Shown: in pieces, positions 6,076 to 13,140 of the stretch
How positions within the stretch are numbered: position 1 is the first letter of the stretch
Layout of the letters: each line of letters begins with the position of its first letter
Assembly (NCBI GenBank): GCA_937927875.1
Contig: CALEYV010000143.1
Span: 1-16,084 of the forward strand
Reading direction: 5' to 3'
Origin: an uncultured Actinomycetes bacterium
Lineage (GTDB): Bacteria; Actinomycetota; Acidimicrobiia; IMCC26256; PALSA-555
Length of the DNA stretch: 16,084 bases
Notes under the pieces: generated by a model
The model's input: only the letters and a program-made list of their open reading frames with translations
Told to the model about the DNA's origin: nothing
Databases searched by the model: none
Program-made: the position numbers and the translations under genes

Positions 6076-7809
6076 ATGACTCGCGACGCCAACACCGCCT
6101 TCGCCGCCGCGGTCGTCGACGAATGGCGGCGGGCCGGGGTCTCCGATGTCTGCGTCGCCCCGGGCTCCCGCAACGCGCCGCTGACCCTCGCCCTCGCCGG
6201 GCGCGAGGACCTGCGCGTCCACGTCCACGTCGACGAGCGCTCGGCGGGGTTCTTCGCGCTCGGCTGCGCACGCGGCTCCGGCCGACCGGCGGTGGTGTGC
6301 TGCACGTCGGGCACCGCGGCCGCGCACCTCCACCCGGCGGTCCTCGAGGCCAGCCACGCCGGCGTGCCGCTCATCGTGGTCACCGCCGACCGGCCCCCCG
6401 AGCTGCGCGACACCGGCGCCGGCCAGACGATCGACCAGGTCGGCCTGTACGGGGCCGCGCTGCGGTGGGCCTGCGACGTCGACGCCCCCGCCGACCGGCC
6501 GGGCGTCGGTGCCTGGTGGCGTTCGGTCGCCGCGAGAGCCGTCGCCGCCGCGACCGGTCCGCCGGCCGGTCCCGTCCACTTGAACGTCGCGTTCCGGGAT
6601 CCGCTCGCGCCGACCGGCGAGCCGCTCGTCGACGCGCCGGGACGGGTCGATGGCCGGCCGTGGACCGTGACCGTCGCGCCGCAGCGCCGACTCGACGACG
6701 CGACGGTGCGCGAGCTGGCGGCCCGCATCCGGGTCACGCCGCGCGGTGTGCTCGTCGCCGGCCCGGAGGCCGACGTGAGCGGCACCGTTGTCGACGCGTT
6801 CGCGGCCGCGGTCGGCTGGCCCGTCCTGGCGGATCCGCTGTCCGGCCTGCGACGCGGTGACCACGCGGTCGCGGCGTACGACGCCTTGCTCCGCGACGCC
6901 GGCTTCGCGGCTTCGCATCGCCCCGACCTCGCGCTGCGCATCGGTGCGCCTCCGACCAGCGCGGCCACCAGCCGGTGGCTGGCCGACGTCCCGGCCCTGT
7001 GGCTCGTCGACCCCGACGGTCGCTGGCTCGACCCGGCGCGCACCGCCAGCGACCGGCTGCCCGCCGACCCTGAGCCGCTGCTCGGCGACCTGCACCGGGC
7101 CGTCGGATCGCCCGCCGGTGACGGGTCGTGGCTCGGCGACTGGCGCGACGCCGATCGGCGCGCGCGGCACGCGATCGACGCCCAGCTGGAAGGGTCGGAG
7201 GAGCCGTTCGAGGGCCGAATCGCGCGGGACGTCGCCGCCGCGCTGCCCGCCGGCGCCAGCCTCGTCGTCGCCTCGAGCATGCCGGTCCGTGACCTGGACT
7301 CCTTCGCCGAGCCCAGCCCCGGGATCCGAGTGTTCGCCAACCGGGGCGTCAACGGCATCGACGGCTTCGTCTCGACGACCCTCGGGATCGCCGCGACCAC
7401 CAACGGGCCGACGGTGGGCCTGACGGGGGACCTGTCGTTCCTGCACGACAGCAACGGGCTCCTCGGCGCCCAGCGCCGCGGCGTCGACGCGACGCTCGTC
7501 GTGGTCGACAACGACGGCGGCGGGATCTTCTCGTTCCTGCCCTACGCGTCCGTCGTCGCGCCTCCGACCTTCGAGCAGGTGCTTGCGACCCCGCCCGGGG
7601 TCGACGTGGCAGCCGTCGCGGCCGCCCACGAGGTGCCGGTGACGGAGGTCGAGAAGGCGTCGGCGCTGGTCCCGGCGCTGGAACGAGCGCTGGCCGCGGG
7701 CGGCGTCCGCGTCGTCCGCGTTCGAACGGACCGAGCTAGCAACGTTGCCCGCCATGCGGACGTGTGGGCGGCGGTCGCCGCCGTCGCCGGCGAGGCGCCC
7801 GGCGTCTGA
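6076..7809 (+). CDS. menD: SEPHCHC synthase (MenD), thiamine-diphosphate dependent
   Basis: 577 aa, close to the family's usual 550-590. It decarboxylates 2-oxoglutarate and adds the succinyl-semialdehyde unit to isochorismate, the first committed step of menaquinone synthesis. The N-terminal pyrimidine-binding domain shows CVAPGSRNAPLTLAL at 26-40 and the catalytic glutamate E54 in VDERSAGFF. The C-terminal domain has the ThDP/Mg motif GDLSFLHDSNGLL starting near residue 451 (D452), followed by VVVDNDGGGIF around 475-485. The ATG at 6076 gives a normal family N-terminus; upstream is only a weak GGGA. There is no room for a normal promoter outside the divergent menH gene, so transcription must start inside menH. 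It ends 12 bp from the convergent pentapeptide gene. Confidence 0.97.
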   Translation: MTRDANTAFAAAVVDEWRRAGVSDVCVAPGSRNAPLTLALAGREDLRVHVHVDERSAGFFALGCARGSGRPAVVCCTSGTAAAHLHPAVLEASHAGVPLIVVTADRPPELRDTGAGQTIDQVGLYGAALRWACDVDAPADRPGVGAWWRSVAARAVAAATGPPAGPVHLNVAFRDPLAPTGEPLVDAPGRVDGRPWTVTVAPQRRLDDATVRELAARIRVTPRGVLVAGPEADVSGTVVDAFAAAVGWPVLADPLSGLRRGDHAVAAYDALLRDAGFAASHRPDLALRIGAPPTSAATSRWLADVPALWLVDPDGRWLDPARTASDRLPADPEPLLGDLHRAVGSPAGDGSWLGDWRDADRRARHAIDAQLEGSEEPFEGRIARDVAAALPAGASLVVASSMPVRDLDSFAEPSPGIRVFANRGVNGIDGFVSTTLGIAATTNGPTVGLTGDLSFLHDSNGLLGAQRRGVDATLVVVDNDGGGIFSFLPYASVVAPPTFEQVLATPPGVDVAAVAAAHEVPVTEVEKASALVPALERALAAGGVRVVRVRTDRASNVARHADVWAAVAAVAGEAPGV

Positions 7810-7821
7810 TCGGGGGCCGGC

Positions 7822-8286
7822 TCAGGGCCGGGGCGGCGAGTATCCCGCCGGCCACACGGTGGCCTGGTCGTAGACGGCGCCGGTGACGTCGGCGTCGGCG
7901 AGCTGGGTGTCCTCGAGGTGGGTGGCGAGGAGCCATGCGTCTCGAAGTACCGCGTCCCGCAGATCGGCGCCCTGGAGCATGGCGCCGGTCAGGTACGCGC
8001 CCCGGAGGTTGGCGCCGCGCAGGTCCGAGCCGCGCAGGTCGGCTTCCGTCAGATCGGCGAACTCGGCGTTGGCGCCGCGGAACGACTTCGAGCGCAGGTC
8101 CATGTCGACGAGCTTCGCTCGGCGAAGGTCAGCACCGTCGAAGTTGACGCCGGCGCGCAGCCGGCGCCGGAGCTCTCGATCACGCTTCCGCCACACGATG
8201 ACCACGCCGTTGACGCTCCCACCGCCGACCCACCGGTCCTCGTCAATGGTGACCGGGGCGAATTCTTCCAGGTCAACGTCAGACAT
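7822..8286 (-). CDS. pentapeptide-repeat protein
   Basis: 154 aa. Residues about 47-140 are tandem pentapeptides of the A(D/N)LXX kind (for example GADLR, DMDLR, ADLTEADLRGSDLR, GANLRGAYL), which fold as a right-handed quadrilateral beta-helix. The C-terminal VYDQATVWPAGYSP is a common ending in this family. The N-terminal 45 residues are acidic and then basic, without a signal peptide. The ATG at 8286 is chosen because upstream codons give Arg-rich sequence and overlap menF. It follows menF by 41 bp on the same strand and is probably the last gene of the merR-menG-menF operon. The biochemical role is unknown; some relatives mimic DNA and protect gyrase, others are structural adaptors. Nothing here points to either. 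Confidence 0.88.
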   Translation of the reverse strand: MSDVDLEEFAPVTIDEDRWVGGGSVNGVVIVWRKRDRELRRRLRAGVNFDGADLRRAKLVDMDLRSKSFRGANAEFADLTEADLRGSDLRGANLRGAYLTGAMLQGADLRDAVLRDAWLLATHLEDTQLADADVTGAVYDQATVWPAGYSPPRP

Positions 8287-8327
8287 CCGCCGTCCGCTGC
8301 GCGCGTGGTGGTGCGCGAGCGTCCCGG

Positions 8328-9512
8328 TTACGGGGTGACGAGCGCTCGGAGCATCGGCTCGAGCTTGGCTTGGGTCTCGGCCCACTCGGCGTCCGGGTCG
8401 GAGCCGTCCACGATCCCGGCGCCCGCTCGCAGCACGGCGCGAGCGCCGTCGAGCTCCGCCCCGCGAAGCGCGACCGCCCACTCGCCGTCGCCGCGGGCGT
8501 CGACCCAGCCGATCGGCCCGGCGTAGCGGCCCCGGGGCGCCGGCTCGAGCGCGGCGATTGCTCGCAGCGCCTCGTCGCACGGCGTGCCGGCGACGGCCGC
8601 GGTCGGGTGCAGGCGACGGGCCAGCGTCAGCGCGGAGGGCGGCGGTGGGCGGAGCTCACCGCGGATCGGCGTCGCGAGGTGGACGACGGACGAGAAGCTG
8701 ACGGGCACCGGCGAGTCCGGCACGTCGAGGCGGTGGCACAAGGGTGCGAGCGCGGCGCGCACGCCGTCGATGACGAGCTCGTGCTCCCGAGCGTCTTTCT
8801 CCGAGGCTTGGAGGCGGACCGCAGCGCCCTCGGCAGCCGGCGCGGTGCCGGCGAGCGGCCGCGACTCGAGGTCCGTCCCGATCCGGCGCACGAGCAGCTC
8901 GGGGCTGGCGCCGATCACGCCGTCGGCGTGATGGACGAAGCAGCCCGGCTCGGAGCGGGCGAGATTTCGGAGCGTCCGCTGCGCCGAGAAGGGCGCGTCG
9001 GCGTCGATGACGACCGGGCGGGCGAGCACGACCTTGACCAGCTCGCCGCGACCGATGGCCCCGAGCGCCCCCCGCACCATCGCCCGCCACCGTTCGCGGT
9101 CGACCGGGCTCGTGACCTGCCAGCGGGTTGGCTCCTCGAGCGCGCGCCGAGCGTCCTCAGGCGTCGTGGGTGCGTCGATCTCGGTGATCCAACCTCGTCC
9201 GTCGTTGGTTCGGCCGATCACCGTGCTCGGGATGATCAGCGAGCCGCGCCCGGCGGGGTCGAACGGCAGCGCGCCGATCGCCAGCGGACCGGTGCCCGGC
9301 CATCGGAGCGGGTCGTCGATCTCGATGTCGGCGAGTGCGGCCTCCGCCCATTCGACGTCGATGCGGGCGGCCACGCCGCTGGTCACGAACCCGGTTCCGT
9401 CGCGCAGCCACGCTTGACCGTTCGGTCCGAGGTGTTCGAGCAGATCGTCGGGCGGCGCGATCGCGCGCGAGACCGCGTGGAGGCGGACCCAGGCGCTGGT
9501 GAGCGACGTCAT
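8328..9512 (-). CDS. menF: isochorismate synthase (MenF)
   Basis: 394 aa, chorismate-utilising enzyme family. It converts chorismate to isochorismate with Mg2+. Visible motifs: GELVKVVLAR at 156-165 with the putative general base K160, GASPELLVRR at 201-210 with the putative general acid E204, EKDAREHELVID at 238-249, HLATPIRGEL at 278-287, HPTAAVAGTP at 302-311, GRYAGPIGW at 328-336 and AGAGIVDGSDPDAEW at 363-377. The family also includes siderophore (EntC/DhbC) and salicylate enzymes; the adjoining menG and menD make MenF the better name. The ATG overlaps the menG stop by 4 bp (ATGA), so it is translationally coupled. The stop is TAA, 41 bp before the pentapeptide-repeat gene. Confidence 0.92.
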   Translation of the reverse strand: MTSLTSAWVRLHAVSRAIAPPDDLLEHLGPNGQAWLRDGTGFVTSGVAARIDVEWAEAALADIEIDDPLRWPGTGPLAIGALPFDPAGRGSLIIPSTVIGRTNDGRGWITEIDAPTTPEDARRALEEPTRWQVTSPVDRERWRAMVRGALGAIGRGELVKVVLARPVVIDADAPFSAQRTLRNLARSEPGCFVHHADGVIGASPELLVRRIGTDLESRPLAGTAPAAEGAAVRLQASEKDAREHELVIDGVRAALAPLCHRLDVPDSPVPVSFSSVVHLATPIRGELRPPPPSALTLARRLHPTAAVAGTPCDEALRAIAALEPAPRGRYAGPIGWVDARGDGEWAVALRGAELDGARAVLRAGAGIVDGSDPDAEWAETQAKLEPMLRALVTP

Positions 9513-10219
9513 CGGCGGGTCCCGGTGAGGAGCTGCACCGCGCTGCCGGTCATCGTCCGGCGGTCGACATCGACGAAACCAGCCCGCGCCAGCCGGTCGA
9601 GGAGCGCGGCGGGCGGCGGGAGGTAGGCCGCGGACTGGGGCAGGTAGCGGTAGGCGTCGGCGTCGTGGGCGAGCAGCCGACCGAGCAGCGGCACCGCGTG
9701 GTCAGCCCAGAGGGCGTGGCCGGCCCGCAGAGCCCAACCGGCGGGGGTGGCGGTCTCGAGGGCGACGAACCGGCCACCTGGTCGCAGGGCGTTGGCGCAG
9801 GCGCGGAACACGGCGTCGAGGTCGACCACGTTGCGGAGCACGAAGCCGGAGATGACGCCGTCGAGGCTGGTGTCGCGCAGGGGCAGCTGCTCGGCGTCGG
9901 CGCGCAGGAGCGGCAGGTCAGGGCCGGCGCCGCGCAGCATCCCCGCCGAGCGGTCGACGCCAACCGGTAGGAGCCCGGCCCCAGCCAGCTCGCGGCAGAG
10001 ATCGCCGGTGCCGCACCCGACGTCGAGGACGCGGCTGCCCGGCTCGAGCCCGAGCGCGGCGACCGCCCGTCGGCGCCAGCGCCCGTCCTGTCCGAGCGAG
10101 ATGATCCGGTTCATCCGGTCGTAGCCGGGGGCGATGCGGTCGAACATCGCTTCGACCGCCCGCTGCTTCGACGGCCCCTCGGGCAGGCGCGGCTCGGCGG
10201 AGGTGCGCGCCGGGCTCAC
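9509..10219 (-). CDS. menG: demethylmenaquinone methyltransferase (MenG/UbiE)
   Basis: 236 aa class I SAM methyltransferase that performs the last step, methylating demethylmenaquinone. UbiE-family signatures are clear: MFDRIAPGYDRMNRIISLG at 25-43, SAM motif I VLDVGCGTGD at 64-73, GFVLRNVVDLDAVF at 125-138, LRPGGRF at 145-151 and YRYLPQSAAYL at 190-200. The start is GTG, overlapping the stop of the upstream MerR gene (GTGA); its own stop overlaps menF (ATGA). It is therefore the second gene of a tightly coupled operon. Length is typical for the family. Because no ubiquinone genes are present and the rest of the pathway is menaquinone, the substrate is taken as demethylmenaquinone. Confidence 0.95.
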   Translation of the reverse strand: MSPARTSAEPRLPEGPSKQRAVEAMFDRIAPGYDRMNRIISLGQDGRWRRRAVAALGLEPGSRVLDVGCGTGDLCRELAGAGLLPVGVDRSAGMLRGAGPDLPLLRADAEQLPLRDTSLDGVISGFVLRNVVDLDAVFRACANALRPGGRFVALETATPAGWALRAGHALWADHAVPLLGRLLAHDADAYRYLPQSAAYLPPPAALLDRLARAGFVDVDRRTMTGSAVQLLTGTRR

Positions 10220-10998
10220 GAGGTGGCCTCACCCACGTTGCTGCCCCAGTCTGGCTCGGCGCGCGCGGCCGTGAGCTCGGCCGGCTCACCCACCGACTCG
10301 AGGTGCTCGCGGGCCACCTGCAGGAGCACGGCACGGAAGTGGTGCTCGACGAGCGTCGTGACGGTCGGCAGCAGTGTGCGGAACGCCTCGACGAGCCGCT
10401 GGGCTCGCTCCTCGGCCGTGAGGTCGGAGGCGCGCAGCGGCTCCCGGACGTGGACGTCGAAGAGCGTCACCGCGTGCTCGGCGATGGCGCGGGTGGCGGC
10501 GTCGTGGCGCTGCGCGAGCGCGAGCAGCTCGGCAAGCGGCAGCCCGGCTTCCAGCAGCTTGAGCCCGGCCGCGACGATGGCGGCGTCGGACGCCGCGAAG
10601 CGCTGCTCACCGTCCTGGACGCGCGCGACGAGCAGGCCCTCGCGCACGACGGCCTGCAGCAGCGCCGGCGGCACGGCGGCGCGTGCCGCCAGCTCGTCGA
10701 GGCTCAGCAGCTCCTCGTCGCTCGCCGCGGCAACCGCGGCGGCGAGCGGCTCGTCGGTGGCGTCGAGCTCGCCGTCCAGGAGCCGGCGGATCATCGCCAG
10801 GGAGAACCCCTGGCCCTGCAGCTCGCGGATCCGCAGCAGCCGCTCGAGGTGATCCGTCCCGTACCAGGCCACCCGGCCCTGGCGGCGGGGCGGCGGCAGC
10901 AGGGCGCGCTTTTGGTAGAAGCGGATGGTGTCGACCGAGGTGTCGGTGCGCCGGGCCAGCTCCTCGACCCGCAGCTCCTCGGGGGTGGCTGCCATCAC
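10216..10998 (-). CDS. MerR-family transcriptional regulator with a second HTH-like repeat
   Basis: 260 aa, longer than the metal-sensing MerR proteins (about 130-150). The N-terminal winged helix is canonical: LRVEELARRTDTSVDTIRFY at 9-28, then KRALLPPPRRQGRVAWY and LLRIRELQGQGFSLAMI. A second, weaker copy follows at about 97-165 (LSLDELAARAAVPPALLQ, then LKLLEAGLPLAELLAL). The C-terminal part (about 165-250) is helical and not recognised. There is no cysteine in the whole protein, so thiol-based metal or redox sensing of the classical kind is unlikely. Start is GTG at 10998 or the next codon, ATG at 10995; both sit 5-8 nt behind a TACAAT -10, pointing to a leaderless mRNA. It leads the menG-menF operon and so is a candidate regulator of it; the inducer is unknown. 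Confidence 0.9.
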   Translation of the reverse strand: MMAATPEELRVEELARRTDTSVDTIRFYQKRALLPPPRRQGRVAWYGTDHLERLLRIRELQGQGFSLAMIRRLLDGELDATDEPLAAAVAAASDEELLSLDELAARAAVPPALLQAVVREGLLVARVQDGEQRFAASDAAIVAAGLKLLEAGLPLAELLALAQRHDAATRAIAEHAVTLFDVHVREPLRASDLTAEERAQRLVEAFRTLLPTVTTLVEHHFRAVLLQVAREHLESVGEPAELTAARAEPDWGSNVGEATS

Positions 10999-11003
10999 CC
11001 CCG

Positions 11004-11034
11004 ATTGTAGGAGCGTCGACTCCTAGAGTTGGAA
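11004..11034 (-). promoter_or_regulatory. MerR-type promoter with dyad operator, upstream of the merR-menG-menF operon
   Basis: Read on the minus strand: TTCCAA (-35, plus coordinates 11029-11034), a 19-bp spacer, then TACAAT (-10, 11004-11009). Inside lies a dyad TAGGAG-N6-CTCCTA at 11008-11025. A 19-20 bp spacer with a dyad between -35 and -10 is the hallmark of MerR-activated promoters, where the regulator twists DNA to realign the boxes. The whole element fits in the 47-bp gap between the enoyl-CoA hydratase stop and the merR start. Autoregulation and control of menG-menF follow by inference. Confidence 0.55.
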
Positions 11035-11045
11035 CGGGCGGCCCG

Positions 11046-11816
11046 CTACCCGGGCCGGCGCCAGACCGGCTCCCGCTTCTCGATGAAGGCGGTCGCCCCC
11101 TCGATCCCATCGCCGCTCGCCCCCACCTCGGCGGCGGCCTCCATCGTCTTGCGCCAGCCCTCGGCCTCCGACGCATCGACCGCCTCGCGGATCAAGCGCC
11201 GGGTGACCCGCACCGCGGTGGGCGAGTTGCGGGCGATGCGATCGGCCAGCGCCAGCGTCTCCTCGACGACCTGGTCCTTCGGGACGAGGCGGTTCACAAG
11301 CCCGAGCTGGGACGCGCGCTCGGCGGTGATGGGGTCGCCGGTCATGCCGATCTCGAGCGCGATCGGGAGCGGCACCCGCTTCGCGAGCCGGATCGGCCCG
11401 CCGGCGGCCGCGAGTAGGCCGCGGGACGCCTCGGGCAGCCCGAACACGGCGTCGGTCGCGGCGACGACGAGGTCGCACGCCAGCACGAGCTCGAAGCCTC
11501 CCGCCACCGCGGCGCCGTTCACGGCGGCCAGCAGTGGCTTCGGGAAGTCGCGCTGGGCGACGCCGGCGAACCCGCCCCGCTTGGTCATGATCCCGGCGCC
11601 GCCACCCTGCGAGATGACTCGCAGGTCGGCACCGGCGCAGAACACCGTGCCGGTCCCCGTGATCGCGACCGCCGCCACCTCCGGGTCCCCCTCGACGTCG
11701 TCGAGGGCGGCCTCGATCGCGGCGGACAGCTCGGGGCTCATCGCGTTGCGGGCCTCGGGCCGGTTCAGGCGCAGGAGCTCGACCCGCCCCCGCCGCTCGC
11801 GCTCCAGGATCGCCAC
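11046..11816 (-). CDS. enoyl-CoA hydratase/isomerase family protein (crotonase)
   Basis: 256 aa crotonase-fold protein. The CoA/oxyanion-hole segment is FCAGADLR at 59-66, and GGFEL at 106-110 follows. The two acidic residues of true enoyl-CoA hydratases are both present at the family spacing of 20 residues: E109 (GGFEL) and E129 (GLPEA). A hydratase acting in acyl-CoA beta-oxidation or related catabolism is therefore more likely than a hydrolase or isomerase, although substrate cannot be told. It lacks the QTG and SFDGG features of MenB, so it is not a second naphthoate synthase. The GTG start at 11816 gives the standard family N-terminus and lies 11 bp after the MFS stop; a TAGGTT hexamer 8 nt before it overlaps that stop. 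Probably co-transcribed with the MFS gene. Confidence 0.9.
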   Translation of the reverse strand: MAILERERRGRVELLRLNRPEARNAMSPELSAAIEAALDDVEGDPEVAAVAITGTGTVFCAGADLRVISQGGGAGIMTKRGGFAGVAQRDFPKPLLAAVNGAAVAGGFELVLACDLVVAATDAVFGLPEASRGLLAAAGGPIRLAKRVPLPIALEIGMTGDPITAERASQLGLVNRLVPKDQVVEETLALADRIARNSPTAVRVTRRLIREAVDASEAEGWRKTMEAAAEVGASGDGIEGATAFIEKREPVWRRPG

Positions 11817-11827
11817 GCCCGCTGAAC

Positions 11828-13099
11828 CTACTGCCCGGCGGGCACCACGACGCTGAGCGGCTCGGGCTCGGCGGCGGACGCCGGGTCGCCGAGGTCGCGG
11901 TCGAACCCGCGGCGCGCGACGCGCAGTACGACGAAGGCGGCGAAGAGGAGGGCGGCGGCGCCGGCCGTGGTGGCGCGCAGCCCGATCGTGTCGGCGATCG
12001 CGCCCTGCGTGATGCTGCCGATCGGGTAGAGGAGCCCGAGCAGGACGAAGAGCACGCTCAGGACCCGACCCCGGAGCGCGGCCGGCGCGCGCAGCTGCGC
12101 AATGGTCGTGAAGCTGGACAGGCAGCCGAGGTAGAGCGCGCCGACCACGAAGATCGCGGCCGCCGCGAGCCCGAGGGTCGGGGCGGATGCATAGGCCACG
12201 AGGGCGAGCGGGAGGGTGACGATGCAGCCGAGCACGGTCGCTCGCTGCCCGAAGCGGTGGGCCAGGCCGCTCAGGGCGAGCGCCATGACGACGGCGCCGA
12301 CACCCTGCGCGGTGACCAGCGCGGCCGTGCCCGACGCGGCCTCGTGAAAGACGCGGATCGCGACGGCCGGCACGAGCGCGATGAAGGGGGCCGCCAGCAA
12401 CGAGTTCAGCCCCAGGTAGACGATCGCAGCCCGGATCCCGGTCTCGTGCCACGCGAATCGGGCCCCGGAGCGGATCGCGGTCCGGATGCTCTCACCGGGC
12501 GTCGGCGTCGGCGCGGGAAGGCGCAGCGGCGCGACCGCCAAGATGACGGCGAGGAAGCTCGAGGCGTTGATCGCGAAGGCGAGCGCGTAGCCGCCAACGC
12601 CGATCACGACCCCGGCGAGCGCGGGCCCGACGACCCGGCCCAGGTTCCACTGCGCCGAGCTGAGCGCCACCGCGCCGGTGAGATCCTCGCGCGGCACCAG
12701 GTCGGGGAGGAGGGCCTGAAGCGCGGGCAGCCCGATGGCCGTCGCGCACCCGGAGCCGAAGACGATCAGGGTGACGTTCCACGGGCGGGCCGACCCGACT
12801 GCGGCCAGGGCGGCCAAGGTGGAGGCAAGCGCGGTCTGGACCGACGTGGTCGCCAGCAGCATCCGGCGGCGGGGCAGCCGGTCGGCGAGGGCGCCGCCGA
12901 GCGGGCCTAGCAGCGCGTTCGGGATGAACGCGGCCGCGGCAACGATGCCGGCCCAGCCGGCCTGGCCGGTCTGCGACGTGACGAGGATGCCGACGCCGAC
13001 GGTCTCCATCCACGTGCCGACGTTCGACGCGAAGCCACCGGTCCACAGCGCCGCGTAGCGACGATGACGCATCGGGGCGAGGGAGCGAGGCCAGGACAC
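11828..13099 (-). CDS. MFS transporter of the MFS_3/EntS type
   Basis: 423 aa with about 12 hydrophobic segments. The N-terminus RHRRYAALWTGGFASNVGTW at 11-30 is typical of the DHA3/MFS_3 (enterobactin-exporter-like) group, and the motif-A loop between the second and third spans reads GGALADRLPRRR at 68-79. Such proteins are proton-driven exporters of small molecules; the substrate here is unknown and no siderophore genes are near. Start choice is between GTG at 13099 (TACGGT lies 8 nt upstream) and ATG at 13072 (residue 10 in this numbering); I favour the GTG. It lies 41 bp downstream of the MDMPI-like gene and 11 bp upstream of the crotonase gene on the same strand. Confidence 0.88.
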   Translation of the reverse strand: MSWPRSLAPMRHRRYAALWTGGFASNVGTWMETVGVGILVTSQTGQAGWAGIVAAAAFIPNALLGPLGGALADRLPRRRMLLATTSVQTALASTLAALAAVGSARPWNVTLIVFGSGCATAIGLPALQALLPDLVPREDLTGAVALSSAQWNLGRVVGPALAGVVIGVGGYALAFAINASSFLAVILAVAPLRLPAPTPTPGESIRTAIRSGARFAWHETGIRAAIVYLGLNSLLAAPFIALVPAVAIRVFHEAASGTAALVTAQGVGAVVMALALSGLAHRFGQRATVLGCIVTLPLALVAYASAPTLGLAAAAIFVVGALYLGCLSSFTTIAQLRAPAALRGRVLSVLFVLLGLLYPIGSITQGAIADTIGLRATTAGAAALLFAAFVVLRVARRGFDRDLGDPASAAEPEPLSVVVPAGQ

Positions 13100-13100
13100 G

Positions 13101-13122
13101 GGCCGGCACCGTACCGGCCGGT
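13101..13122 (-). promoter_or_regulatory. candidate MFS promoter region with small dyad
   Basis: On the minus strand a TACGGT -10 candidate (13108-13113) stands 8 nt before the MFS GTG. It lies in the loop of a GGCCGG-N7-CCGGCC inverted repeat (13101-13119), and a 10-bp palindrome ACCGGCCGGT follows at 13113-13122. The dyads could bind a regulator or form a weak terminator for the gene upstream; in such GC-rich DNA they may be chance. Confidence 0.3.
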
Positions 13123-13140
13123 CCCCGCGGTCAGGCCTCG

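Noticed and set aside
5415..7755. Very long minus-strand frames (about 700 codons) across menD
   Set aside because: Low-complexity Arg/Gly/Ser/Pro sequence opposite a complete MenD with catalytic motifs; a shadow of G/C-rich codon use.
8287..8580. N-terminal extension of the pentapeptide-repeat protein into menF
   Set aside because: Almost all Arg/Ala/Gly and antifamily; the ATG at 8286 gives a normal N-terminus.
11046..11816. Crotonase considered as a second MenB
   Set aside because: It lacks the QTGP and SFDGG signatures and has the two glutamates (E109, E129) of enoyl-CoA hydratases.
11817..12452. N-terminal extension of the crotonase into the MFS gene
   Set aside because: The added residues are an out-of-frame reading of the transporter; crotonase homology begins at the GTG at 11816.
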